Positions 36,154-45,850 of a DNA stretch of 46,044 bases are shown here, piece by piece; positions within the stretch are counted from its first letter, which is position 1, and every line of letters starts with the position of its first letter. Both the position numbers and the translations under genes were made by a program. This stretch comes from Corynebacterium sp. Marseille-P3884 (GTDB lineage: Bacteria; Actinomycetota; Actinomycetes; Mycobacteriales; Mycobacteriaceae), in the NCBI RefSeq assembly GCF_017942225.1, contig NZ_JAGKSD010000019.1, positions 1 to 46,044 of the forward strand, in the 5' to 3' direction. The notes beneath the pieces were generated by a model. The model saw nothing but the letters and a program-made list of their open reading frames with translations, did no database searches and was not told where the DNA came from.

Positions 36154-36306
36154 CCTGGTCCGCCTTTCAATCTAAATAACGTGCACAATTCTATGAGGTT
36201 GTCAGCGCGGAACGAACGGCTCGACTTCTCCCTAGACCGCTAAATAGGTTAAGCGAGAAAACGCGCATCTGTATAGGACTATATTCGGCGTCGATTTCCC
36301 GTTGCT

Positions 36307-36326
36307 CGAATTGCTTCGGCAATTCG
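36307..36326 (+). other. UUCG tetraloop hairpin in the leader of the EamA-like gene
   Basis: CGAATTGC-TTCG-GCAATTCG is an 8-bp perfect stem with the exceptionally stable UUCG loop, 19 nt before the ATG at 36346. No T-tract follows, so it is not a terminator; an RNA-stability or translation-control element is possible. The rest of the lysC-36346 gap shows no clear element. Confidence 0.5.
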
Positions 36327-36345
36327 CCCCGCTCCACCCACTACT

Positions 36346-37203
36346 ATGAGCACGGTGCACAACAATGCCCTCGCCGTACTCTTCGCGTTCGCATCAGCGT
36401 TGACGATCGCGGTCGGTACCGTGTGGCGCCATCAAATCGTGCTGCGGTACAGCGCGGAGCAGGAAGGGTCGTCGGGGGCGATTGGGGCGATCAGGCGTCC
36501 GACATGGTGGCTGTCTTTGTCGTTGGCGTGGCTGGCCTACGGGTTCCAAGCGGTGGCACTGGCTTTCGGCACACTGCTGGTGGTGCAGCCGGTGCTGGTT
36601 CTGTCACTGCTGCTCACGCTGGTGCTGTCGGCGAAGGTGGAGCGCCGGGGGATGGAGATCGATGAGACCTTCTGGGCCACGGTCCTCACTATTGCGGTGG
36701 GAGTGCTGGTGGTGCTGGGAAGGCCGGAGCCGGGGGCAAGGGAGGCGTCGATAAGCGAATGGCTGATTGCTCTGGGCGCCGGAACTGTGGTGATGACCGT
36801 GACGGTCGCGGCGGCGAGGCGGACCGGCTCTGTCATGCGCGCGTTTTTGCTGGGGGCGGTCTGCGGCGCGATTTTCGGCTACCTGGCGGTGTTTTCGAAG
36901 ACGACCGTCGACGCATTCGTGCGCGGCGGCGTGCCCGAGCTGGTGACCACCTGGCCGCTGTATGCCCTGCTCGGCGCGGCTGTCGTGGGGACGATCGTGC
37001 AGCAGTATGCGTTCAGCGCGGGCAATTTGTCGCAGTCGCTGCCCGCGATGAAGATTTTCGAGCCGCTGCTCGCGTACACGCTCGGCATGACGCTGCTGGG
37101 TGAAAAATTCACGGTGACGACCGTGTGGGGCTGGGCGATGATGGCGCTGGCTGTCGCCGCGATGTTCGTTTCCACCTTCTTCTTGTCGCGCAAATCCCTG
37201 TGA
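36346..37203 (+). CDS. DMT/EamA-like (NIPA-like) membrane transporter
   Basis: A 285-residue protein with nine to ten TM helices in two related halves. QPVLVLSLLLTLVL and the C-terminal KIFEPLLAYTLGMTLLGE are the repeated EamA/DMT-type turn motifs. Similar proteins beside leuA-lysC in other actinobacteria are annotated 'DMT family transporter'. Substrate unknown; amino-acid export would fit the neighbourhood but is a guess. The start has neither a clear ribosome site nor a TANNNT box. Confidence 0.82.
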   Translation: MSTVHNNALAVLFAFASALTIAVGTVWRHQIVLRYSAEQEGSSGAIGAIRRPTWWLSLSLAWLAYGFQAVALAFGTLLVVQPVLVLSLLLTLVLSAKVERRGMEIDETFWATVLTIAVGVLVVLGRPEPGAREASISEWLIALGAGTVVMTVTVAAARRTGSVMRAFLLGAVCGAIFGYLAVFSKTTVDAFVRGGVPELVTTWPLYALLGAAVVGTIVQQYAFSAGNLSQSLPAMKIFEPLLAYTLGMTLLGEKFTVTTVWGWAMMALAVAAMFVSTFFLSRKSL

Positions 37204-37241
37204 CCTGAAGGCCAGATGGTTGCGCGACGCCACACTGTGGC

Positions 37242-37254
37242 TAGGATGTGAAAC
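37242..37254 (+). promoter_or_regulatory. Leaderless promoter (-10) of the leuA leader
   Basis: TAGGAT at 37242-37247 with TTGCGC as -35 at 37220-37225 (16-nt spacer). The leader peptide ATG begins 7 nt downstream, so transcription should start at or beside the start codon. Confidence 0.65.
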
Positions 37255-37326
37255 ATGTCATTGGCAAACACGGCGATGTCGGCGCTCCCGGGAGCTGCCC
37301 TACTTCTGCGCCGCGGCGGGTTCTAG
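37255..37326 (+). CDS. leuL: leuA leader peptide with Leu-Leu-Leu control codons
   Basis: A 23-codon open frame (MSLANTAMSALPG, then AALLLRRGGF and TAG). It carries three consecutive Leu codons CTA-CTT-CTG at 37300-37308; CTA and CTT are rare in this GC-rich genome. Five of 23 residues are Leu. A terminator-like hairpin follows at 37338-37390, then leuA 110 nt after the leader stop. This is the layout of transcription attenuation by leucyl-tRNA supply: stalling at the Leu run would free downstream RNA to form an alternative structure. Confidence 0.75.
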   Translation: MSLANTAMSALPGAALLLRRGGF

Positions 37327-37337
37327 GCCTCATACTT

Positions 37338-37390
37338 CACGGCCGGCGCCCCGTCGCGGAGTTCGGCATGCCGGCCGTGCGCTTCTTTTC
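37338..37390 (+). terminator. leuA attenuator terminator
   Basis: A 10-bp perfect stem CACGGCCGGC / GCCGGCCGTG with a 22-nt loop, followed by CGCTTCTTTTC. The 5' arm lies 12 nt after the leader peptide stop. The leader region GCGCCGCGGCGGG and loop part CCCCGTCGCGG are partly complementary and could make the competing antiterminator. Confidence 0.72.
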
Positions 37391-37430
37391 AACACACACC
37401 CTCTGCAGATTTCCCAGAAAAGGACTTTGA

Positions 37431-39254
<1,824 letters not shown>

Positions 39255-39313
39255 TTTCAGCGGTGAGTACTAGTCTTCTCTGGGGATAGTGCGTTGAACC
39301 AGAGGAGATCAGC

Positions 39314-40333
39314 ATGAGCGAGCATAATGCCGCGGATGACCGCGCTGATCTGTCGCCGCATACGAGCAGCGTGTGGCTCCCGGCGGGCACCCAGCGCACA
39401 GTGCTTATCGACGCTGCCCCTTGCCCCGACGGCTCCCCCGCCGTCGTGGAAATCGGCTTCGACTCCGCCGGCGATGTCGTCGCACGCATGGACGGCGACG
39501 TGCTCGGCCACTTCGATGCTGAAGCTTCGGCTGACCTCAGCCCGTCGCTACGCCTACTGGAGGCCCGCGGCTTGGTCGCGCTGGCTCGCGGCTCGTTCAC
39601 CACTGTGGACGACCAACCGGCGCTGACCATTCACGCCGACCCGCTGGGCGCTCCGCGTTCGCGCGCTCACTCGGCGGACGCGTCCACGGAATCACTCCCG
39701 ATCGCGGACTCTTTCGCCGCCGATCAAGAAGCCGAGGCCGCCGCGTTCGCCGCCGACGCTTCCACGGCACCGACCACCGGCGGCAGCACGGTTGCACGAA
39801 CCAAGCCGCGAAGCAGGAATTTGCAGGCAGTCGCCATTCTTTCTTCTGCCCTGACCATCGGCTTGATCGGCATACTCGGCTACTACTACGGGCTTAACGA
39901 GGACGGTCGCGAGATGACCGCGTTCACAGATTCCACCGACGAGACCGCTCAGTCCCAGACGGTCTCCAAGAGCTCCACGTCCAGCTCCCCGTCGTCCGAG
40001 TCGTCTGCGTCGACCACCTCATCCACGGCGCCCAGCTCCGCATCCGACAGCGAGGACGTCTCCGAGCCTGCGCAGGATCCGAATCAGGCACCAGAGCCCG
40101 CGCCGAACCCGAACCCCGACCCGAATCCGGCACCGGCACCAGCACCGGCGCCCGCACCTGCGCCAGCGCCGAACCCGAACCCCGACCCGAATCCGGCACC
40201 GCCGCCGAACCCAAATCCGAACCCAGCACCCCCGCCAGCCCCCGCGCCAGCACCGGATAACGGTGGCAACGGCGGCGGCGGTGGTGCCGACAACGCCCCT
40301 AATCCACAACCGATTTTTGAGCTTCAATGGTAG
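39314..40333 (+). CDS. Single-pass membrane protein with Pro/Asn/Ala-rich exterior tail
   Basis: A 339-residue protein. The cytoplasmic N-terminus (1-165) is acidic, and about residues 13-110 look globular (VVEIGFDSAGDVVARMDGDVLG). One TM helix is near 170-190, followed by a Ser/Thr-rich stretch and a PNPDPNPAPAPA-type extended tail ending in a Gly run and FELQW. Such tails usually span the cell wall. GAGGAG lies upstream of the ATG. The stop overlaps the next gene's start by 7 nt, so they are likely co-translated. No named family recognised. A ~33-nt direct repeat encodes part of the tail. Confidence 0.75.
   Translation: MSEHNAADDRADLSPHTSSVWLPAGTQRTVLIDAAPCPDGSPAVVEIGFDSAGDVVARMDGDVLGHFDAEASADLSPSLRLLEARGLVALARGSFTTVDDQPALTIHADPLGAPRSRAHSADASTESLPIADSFAADQEAEAAAFAADASTAPTTGGSTVARTKPRSRNLQAVAILSSALTIGLIGILGYYYGLNEDGREMTAFTDSTDETAQSQTVSKSSTSSSPSSESSASTTSSTAPSSASDSEDVSEPAQDPNQAPEPAPNPNPDPNPAPAPAPAPAPAPAPNPNPDPNPAPPPNPNPNPAPPPAPAPAPDNGGNGGGGGADNAPNPQPIFELQW
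40093..40200 (+). repeat. Direct repeats coding the Pro-Asn-Asp-Pro tail
   Basis: CCGAACCCGAACCCCGACCC followed by GAATCCGGCACCG occurs at about 40096 and again at about 40168, separated by GCACCGGCACC-type short repeats. Expected to vary in length between strains by slippage. Confidence 0.75.
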
Positions 40334-41406
40334 ACAACGACACCCCCACCACCAGCGCATCCTGCCGTGCGCAGGACGCAGACTCCCAGCAGCACGAGCC
40401 GAGCATGACGGAGAAATTCCCGTTCGCCGCGTTCACTGCGCAGACGACGAATATTCATCCGTCGAGCGGCCGTTTGGTCTCCCTCGATGGTGTCGCTTTC
40501 GACGAATCGGGGGTCGTCGGCGAGGAATTCCACGCGGTGTTCAACGTCGGCGGGGACCCGGGCCCGATGCACACGCACGGTGTGAAGCGCAACGATTTCG
40601 AGCGCGCCGCGAAATTCTCCCGCCATTTGAAGAAGCTGGATAAGTTCCTCGACGGCCGCACGCTCGTCGTTCACGATGCGCCGCTGGTGTGGGGCTTCAT
40701 TGTTTCGGAGGCGCGTCGCGCGATGAATGCGGCGGCACGCGCGAATCGTTCGCGCAACCGTCGGGGTGGCCGCCGTCGACAGCGGGTGGGGCATGTGCCG
40801 CGGCCGGAGGGGATCGTCGATACGCTCGCAACCGCGCGTAAACAAGGAGCAGTGCTTATCGACGAACGCCTCGAAGCCGTCGCCTCCCTCTCCGGCGTCG
40901 TGGTTCCCCCTGCCGCTGCGTCTGTCGAGCGCGCCGCCCAGCCGGAAGAGGAGACCTCCCGCGAGCGCACCCTCGCACTCGTCGGCCTGTACTTAGCGCT
41001 GGTCAATGCCGGTCCACTGGTCACCCGCACCACAGATGAGCTGGCCCCGGACCGGTTCGGGCTGCAGCGCACCCAGCTGCGCGTCGACGCCGAGAAGGCT
41101 CCCGCCCAGCACGGCAACCCCGGCCAGTTCACCAACAAGTCCGGCCTGCGCCCCGGCATGGAAGTGGTGGTCTCCGACGATATCTGCGCCGAGCACGATG
41201 AGCTGATCCAGGCGATCCTCGATTTGGAGATGACCTACGCCGAGAAGCTCACCCGCGAGACATCCCTAGTGGTCACCAACGCCACAGGCGACCCTGCTGA
41301 CCTGCGCGGAAAAGCGATGCACGCGCAGCGCAAAGGAATTCCGTTGGTCTCCGACGAGGATTTTCTCGCAGCCGTGCGCGCCGCTCACGACGCCCGCGGG
41401 AATTGA
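40327..41406 (+). CDS. DnaQ-like exonuclease-fold protein, catalytic residues lost, with C-terminal BRCT-like domain
   Basis: A 359-residue protein at the conserved dnaQ-like position (Rv3711c) between leuA and murT. The RNase-T/DnaQ fold is recognisable from GEEFHAVFNVGGDPGPMHTHG and GRTLVVHDAPLVWGF, but the catalytic DxExTG is SLDGVAFDESG and the HNapFD motif is HDAPLV, so the acidic DEDD set is broken. The C-terminal ~90 residues (GLRPGMEVVVSDDI through KGIPLVSDEDF) look like a BRCT domain. I infer a non-catalytic DNA- or protein-binding role, perhaps at repair sites. ATG at 40327; a second at 40405 (MTEKFPF) may be the real start. Confidence 0.75.
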   Translation: MVDNDTPTTSASCRAQDADSQQHEPSMTEKFPFAAFTAQTTNIHPSSGRLVSLDGVAFDESGVVGEEFHAVFNVGGDPGPMHTHGVKRNDFERAAKFSRHLKKLDKFLDGRTLVVHDAPLVWGFIVSEARRAMNAAARANRSRNRRGGRRRQRVGHVPRPEGIVDTLATARKQGAVLIDERLEAVASLSGVVVPPAAASVERAAQPEEETSRERTLALVGLYLALVNAGPLVTRTTDELAPDRFGLQRTQLRVDAEKAPAQHGNPGQFTNKSGLRPGMEVVVSDDICAEHDELIQAILDLEMTYAEKLTRETSLVVTNATGDPADLRGKAMHAQRKGIPLVSDEDFLAAVRAAHDARGN

Positions 41407-41492
41407 TGCCCCGACGCTCCGCCGCAGTTTTCTGTGCGCTGCCCCCTCGTCACTCAACGTTTGCCGGGCAGCGATGAACTAGGGTTTAGCCC

Positions 41493-42803
41493 ATGAATTC
41501 AAGCACATCCGGAAGTTCACGCGACCGGGCGGGCAAGGCAAGCACTTTGAAGCGTTTGCGCAGTACAGCGGCGATCGCCGCGGCGAAGCTGGCCACGAAA
41601 GCCTCGCGCGCGACGGGCCGCGGAGCCGGCGGCATGATCGGCGGCCTCATCGCGGGCGCGATCGACCCGGGGATTTTGGAGCAGCTCGGCGGCGGGCGCC
41701 CGGCAGTGCTAGTCACCGGCACGAACGGCAAGTCCACCACGACGCGGATGCTCGCCGGCGCAGTGGCATCGCGCTACACCGTGGCCACCAACGAGGGTGG
41801 CGACAATATGGATGCCGGGATTATCTCGGCGCTTCTCGCCGGCGAGAAAGCGTCCCATGTGGTGTTGGAAGTCGACGAACTCCACGTTCCGGCGGTGGCG
41901 GACAAGCTCAACCCGACGGCGTTGGTGCTGCTCAACCTCACGCGCGACCAGCTGGACCGTGTCGGTGAGATCAACTCCATCGAGCGCAAGCTGCGCGCGG
42001 CGGTGGAAGCGCACCCGGATATGACGGTCATCGCGAACTGCGACGACGTGCTGGTCACCTCAGTCGCTTTCGACGCACCCAATGTGGTGTGGGTGTCCGC
42101 TGGCCCCGGTTGGGTCGGCGACTCGGTGTCGAACCCGCGGGGCGACGGGTACATCGTGCGCACCGACGATGACTGGTACGCCACGAAACCGCTTGCCGAC
42201 GGCCGCGAATTCCGCCGCCCCACCCCGCACTGGACCGTCACCGACGAGGGGCTGACCGGCCCCGACGGGACTGTGCACCCGCTTCAGCTCGCGCTTCCGG
42301 GCAGGGCCAACCGGGGCAATGCGGCGCAGGCGATTGCGGGGGCGGTGGAAGCATTCGGCGTCGATAAGCAAGCTGCGATTGCCGCGGCTGAACGCGTCGA
42401 CGATGTCGCCGGCCGCTACACGACGATCTCCTGGAATGACCGCGACGTGCACCTTTTGCTGGCGAAGAATCCCGCCGGCTGGCAAGAAGCCCTGTCGATG
42501 GTGGACCGCGACGCTGATGGCCTGGTCATCGCGGTCAACGGGCAGGAGGGCGATGGCGCCGACTTGTCGTGGCTGTGGGACGTCCGCTTCGAAGAATTCG
42601 AGGACATTCCCGTGAAGGCCGCCGGCGAACGCGGCACCGACCTCGCCGTGCGCTTGCTGTACGCGGAGATCGAGCATGAGCTCATCCACGACCCCCTCGA
42701 CGCGATCGCGGCGTGCCCGCCCGGACGCGTGGAGGTGCTCGCGAATTACACCGCTCTGCTCAACCTGAAGAAGGCGCTGGTCAAGGAGGCTAACCATGAC
42801 TAA
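41493..42803 (+). CDS. murT: Lipid II isoglutaminyl synthase subunit MurT
   Basis: A 436-residue Mur-ligase-fold subunit that with GatD amidates the D-Glu of lipid II. Walker motif VTGTNGKSTTTRML (about 73-86). The central domain contains NLTRDQLDRVGE, and the C-terminal DUF1727 domain has AGRYTTISW and LLLAKNPAGWQEAL. The usual four-Cys zinc ribbon between about 210 and 250 is missing: the region reads NPRGDGYIVRTDDDWYAT and EFRRPTPHW without Cys. TAGGGT at 41480-41485 lies 7 nt before the ATG, a leaderless signature. Overlaps gatD by 8 nt. Confidence 0.92.
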   Translation: MNSSTSGSSRDRAGKASTLKRLRSTAAIAAAKLATKASRATGRGAGGMIGGLIAGAIDPGILEQLGGGRPAVLVTGTNGKSTTTRMLAGAVASRYTVATNEGGDNMDAGIISALLAGEKASHVVLEVDELHVPAVADKLNPTALVLLNLTRDQLDRVGEINSIERKLRAAVEAHPDMTVIANCDDVLVTSVAFDAPNVVWVSAGPGWVGDSVSNPRGDGYIVRTDDDWYATKPLADGREFRRPTPHWTVTDEGLTGPDGTVHPLQLALPGRANRGNAAQAIAGAVEAFGVDKQAAIAAAERVDDVAGRYTTISWNDRDVHLLLAKNPAGWQEALSMVDRDADGLVIAVNGQEGDGADLSWLWDVRFEEFEDIPVKAAGERGTDLAVRLLYAEIEHELIHDPLDAIAACPPGRVEVLANYTALLNLKKALVKEANHD

Positions 42804-43524
42804 TTCGTTGACCATCGGCCTCGTGCTCCCCGACGTGCTGGGCACCTACGGCGACGACGGCAATGCGCTTGTCCTGCGCGGGCGCGCACGCATGCGCGAT
42901 ATCGACGCAGAGATTCTTCCCATCAAGCTGGGCGAATCCGTCCCCGCCGACCTCGCCGCCTACACACTCGGCGGCGGCGAAGACAGCGCGCAAGTACTCG
43001 CCGCGGAACACCTCATCGCCGACGGCGGCCTCGCGCGCGCCGCCGCGAACGGCCGCCCCATTTTCGCAGTATGTGCCGGCTTCCAGATCCTCGGCGAAAG
43101 CTTCCACGCCCACGGTAAGAAGACCGCAGGCTTATCGCTTATCGACGCCACCACCTCCCCCCTTTCCTCCCGCGCCATCGGCGAAGTCGCCTCCACCCCG
43201 GCGAAAAACGGTGCTGCCTCTGAGCTGACCCAGCCGCTCACCGGTTTTGAAAACCACTTGGGCGGCACCGTCCTCGGCGCTGATGCCTCTCCGCTGGGCA
43301 CCGTGACAAACGGCCACGGCAACGGCGGCGAGGGGGAAGGAAACGGCGAAGGGGCCGTGCACGGCAGCGTGATCGCCACCTATATGCACGGCCCCGCACT
43401 CGCTAGGAATCCCGAGCTGGCCGACCTGATCCTCGCCCGCGCCATGGGCATCCCGCTCTCTGAGCTTGATCCGCTGGAGCTTCCCGAGGTCGACCGCCTG
43501 CGTCTCGAGCGCATGGGGCGCTAG
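42796..43524 (+). CDS. gatD: Lipid II isoglutaminyl synthase glutaminase subunit GatD
   Basis: A 242-residue class I glutamine amidotransferase-like (CobB/CobQ) subunit supplying ammonia to MurT. The catalytic Cys is in FAVCAGFQILG and the catalytic His in ATYMHGPALARNP. LGTYGDDGNALVL is the N-terminal signature. A Gly/Glu-rich low-complexity insert (GHGNGGEGEGNGEG) sits at about 185-198. It starts 8 nt inside murT and contains one GCTTATCGACG word. Confidence 0.93.
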   Translation: MTNSLTIGLVLPDVLGTYGDDGNALVLRGRARMRDIDAEILPIKLGESVPADLAAYTLGGGEDSAQVLAAEHLIADGGLARAAANGRPIFAVCAGFQILGESFHAHGKKTAGLSLIDATTSPLSSRAIGEVASTPAKNGAASELTQPLTGFENHLGGTVLGADASPLGTVTNGHGNGGEGEGNGEGAVHGSVIATYMHGPALARNPELADLILARAMGIPLSELDPLELPEVDRLRLERMGR

Positions 43525-43572
43525 CCACGTTGGGCCGCAGCGCCGCAGGTCGGGCCGGGCTGCGGCGTGGCT
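43523..43572. terminator. Bipartite hairpin between convergent gatD and recR
   Basis: Outer stem AGCCACG / CGTGGCT and inner stem CCGCAGC / GCTGCGG. It begins within the gatD stop codon region and lies 14 nt from the recR stop. There is no clear T-tract, so a weak or Rho-assisted bidirectional terminator is a guess. Confidence 0.45.
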
Positions 43573-43586
43573 GAAGCGCGCTGGAT

Positions 43587-44213
43587 CTAGAGCTGCAGGC
43601 GCCCCGTCAGCGCGCGCGACAGCGTCAGCTCGTCAACGAATTCGAGGTCGCCGCCCAGCGGCATGCCGGATGCCAGACGCGACGTCGTGAGGTCCGGGAA
43701 GTCCTTCAGCAGTCTCGCCAGGTACGACGCGGTCGCTTCGCCCTCGGTGTCCGGGTCAGTCGCCAGAATGACCTCGTGGATATCCGGGGCATTTTCGCCG
43801 TCGCGGTCCGGCAAAACGCCGCCGATGCGCTGCAACAGCGAGGAGATAGCCAGGTCTTTCGGACCCACATTCGCCAGCGGGTCGAGTGCTCCGCCGAGAA
43901 CGTGGTAGCGCCCCGAGTACTCCCCTGTGCGCTCGATGACCTGAATGTCCTTGGCGTCCTCCACCACGCAGATCAACCCCGTGTCACGGCCGCTGTCTGC
44001 ACAGACGCGGCAGACTTCTTCGCGCGAAACGTTGTTGCAGATCCGGCAGAACGTCACACCGTCGCGCACAGCGCCGAGAGCGCTGCGGAGACGGTCGATA
44101 TCGTCCGGATCTGTCTTCAACAGGTGGAACGCGATGCGCTGCGCGCTTTTCGGCCCCACTCCGGGGAGGCGAGAGAACTCGTCAATGAGGTCCTGAAGAG
44201 GGCCTTCAAACAT
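43587..44213 (-). CDS. recR: Recombination mediator RecR
   Basis: A 208-residue RecFOR pathway protein. The N-terminal HhH is in [18 protein letters not shown]. The zinc finger is C-R-I-C … C-R-V-C ([16 protein letters not shown]). The TOPRIM domain starts VVEDAKDI, with [11 protein letters not shown] and [14 protein letters not shown], and [14 protein letters not shown] is the C-terminal Walker-like loop. It follows ybaB by 8 nt (dnaX-ybaB-recR order). Confidence 0.95.
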   Translation of the reverse strand: MFEGPLQDLIDEFSRLPGVGPKSAQRIAFHLLKTDPDDIDRLRSALGAVRDGVTFCRICNNVSREEVCRVCADSGRDTGLICVVEDAKDIQVIERTGEYSGRYHVLGGALDPLANVGPKDLAISSLLQRIGGVLPDRDGENAPDIHEVILATDPDTEGEATASYLARLLKDFPDLTTSRLASGMPLGGDLEFVDELTLSRALTGRLQL

Positions 44214-44221
44214 AGAGCGGG

Positions 44222-44581
44222 TTAGTTTCCGCCGAACATCTGGGTAAAGTCGTTGCCCTCACCCGGGCCCTGCTGGGTCAGCGGGCCGATCTTCTCCTGT
44301 GCCAGCTGGCCAGCCTTGGTGTGGGCGTCGCGGTATGCGGCGAGGATCAGGTCCTGCAGCGTCTCGACGTCCTCCGGGTCCACAGCCTCCGGCTTGATGG
44401 ACAGATCCTGGATCTCTGCGCCACCGGTCATGGTGATGTGCACCAGACCGCCGCCAGCGGAGCCCTCGACAGTCGCGGCGAGGATCTCTTCCTGCGCCTG
44501 CTGGATCTGTGCCTGGACCTCAGACGCCTGGCGAATGAGTTCCTGCATGTCGGGCATACCGTTCTGATCGGGCTGAGTCAT
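44222..44581 (-). CDS. ybaB: YbaB/EbfC nucleoid-associated protein
   Basis: A 119-residue dimeric DNA-binding protein. The N-terminal coiled helix is [22 protein letters not shown]; the beta strand region [17 protein letters not shown] carries the DNA-contact loops; the C-terminus ends in DFTQMFGGN. The ATG at 44581 is chosen for AAAGG upstream and family length; the frame opens earlier at 44623. Between dnaX and recR, the universal operon position. Confidence 0.9.
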   Translation of the reverse strand: MTQPDQNGMPDMQELIRQASEVQAQIQQAQEEILAATVEGSAGGGLVHITMTGGAEIQDLSIKPEAVDPEDVETLQDLILAAYRDAHTKAGQLAQEKIGPLTQQGPGEGNDFTQMFGGN

Positions 44582-44671
44582 GGTCGTCGACCTTTCTTGG
44601 ACTGTTGTAAGTATGTCTGTCACGCAGCCGGCGCGTTGCGGCTCCGTCTTTGAACTAGTGTACCGAGTCCC

Positions 44672-45850
44672 CTACAAGGGCCGTGCGCCTAGTTCGTCGG
44701 CGAGGAGTTCCATCGCCACCTCTGTCGGGCTTCTCCTGTCGAATGTGCCCGCTTCCTGTGACTGGTCGACCATGTCCCGCTCTTCATCCTCGCGGGTGTA
44801 CGGCGTCGGCTCTTCCTCCATCGGCGGTTCGTCTTCCGGCTCCGGTGGCAGCGGCACACCGCTGCTGAAGCTCGTCGACTCCCCAAAGCCAGTGTTCGGC
44901 CCATCCGTCGGATCGGGCGTAGCTCGCGGAGCCGCCCCTCTCACGACACCTGCTGCACCTGCCGCCGCAGCAGCCGCTGCCGCAGCAGCCGCGGGACCGG
45001 AGGCCTCCGGTGCAGGTGCCGGTTGCGGGGACGGTTCAGGCGACGGCGCAGCAGGCGCCTGCTGGGCTTCAGCGTCGCTGTTCTCCGGGTTCACCGTCTT
45101 CGCCGGTGTCGACGCCCACGGGTCGTACGGCACCGGCGCGGATGCCGGCTCCGGTGTCACAGCCTCATTCTCACTGCTTACCGAGCCATCACTCGTCGGG
45201 GTCGGCTCATCCGGCTCCTTGCCGTCGGCGGCATGCGGGTCATCGTCAGCGGAATCAGCCTCGTCATCGCTCGGACTGGTGCGTTCAGGCCCCTGTGCCT
45301 CTGGCTGCTTCGGTGCGCTCGGCGGGCTCCACGCCTGCGGCGCACGAGCAGGGGTCTCAAAGCCCGCGGCTTTTGGGTCCGTGCCCACCACACAGCGCAC
45401 CGCGACCTCGGTGCCAAGCTTGTCGGTCAGCACAGCAACGATGTCGTCATTGTTGTGCTTCGAGTTGATGCTGTTCGCCAAAGCACCAGTGTTGTGCCCG
45501 ACCACCAGCGTCGTTCCATCCATCCCCAGCGGCGTTGCCTCGGTGAGCATGATCTCAGCGACCTTATTTCGCTCGCCGACCGACTGACGCAAGTTGATCC
45601 ACTCTTTGCGGATCCGCTCCATGAGCTCCGTCGCGTCGACAACGCCGCCAGTATCGCTGGGACCGCTTGCCGGCTCTTCAGTCTCCGTTTTCGCCGGCGG
45701 TTCCGGAATGTGCGTTTCAGGTTCAGGCTGCTGCGGCACTTCGCGCTGCGTGTCACGCGGAGACTCGTCCTGCGACGTGGCCGCTTGCTCCGGTTCCGCG
45801 GGCGCAGGCTGCGGGACCGGTTGCTGAGCTGGTCGCTGAGCTGGTTGTTG
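44672..45850 (-). CDS. dnaX: DNA polymerase III gamma/tau subunit, C-terminal part only
   Basis: The C-terminal ~393 residues of DnaX (clamp loader). A Pro/Gln/Ala-rich linker leads into a conserved domain with ELMERIRKEWINLRQSVGE and LVVGHNTGALANSIN (tau domain for polymerase contact). This is followed by a Pro/Glu/Ala-rich region with an 11-Ala run and the family's end DRRSPTEVAMELLADELGA. The ATPase domain is absent because the contig turns into adapter and misjoined sequence at about 45851; the open frame continues artificially to 45997. No statement about a gamma frameshift can be made. Confidence 0.88.
   Translation of the reverse strand, partial: QQPAQRPAQQPVPQPAPAEPEQAATSQDESPRDTQREVPQQPEPETHIPEPPAKTETEEPASGPSDTGGVVDATELMERIRKEWINLRQSVGERNKVAEIMLTEATPLGMDGTTLVVGHNTGALANSINSKHNNDDIVAVLTDKLGTEVAVRCVVGTDPKAAGFETPARAPQAWSPPSAPKQPEAQGPERTSPSDDEADSADDDPHAADGKEPDEPTPTSDGSVSSENEAVTPEPASAPVPYDPWASTPAKTVNPENSDAEAQQAPAAPSPEPSPQPAPAPEASGPAAAAAAAAAAAGAAGVVRGAAPRATPDPTDGPNTGFGESTSFSSGVPLPPEPEDEPPMEEEPTPYTREDEERDMVDQSQEAGTFDRRSPTEVAMELLADELGARPL

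Noticed and set aside
40080..40260. CRISPR-like array
   Set aside because: The repeats are in-frame Pro/Asn/Ala codons inside a coding tail, with no unique spacers.
44937..44992. Frameshift or expansion at the poly-Ala run in dnaX
   Set aside because: The frame is intact through the run and into the conserved C-terminal end; low-complexity linkers are usual in actinobacterial DnaX.
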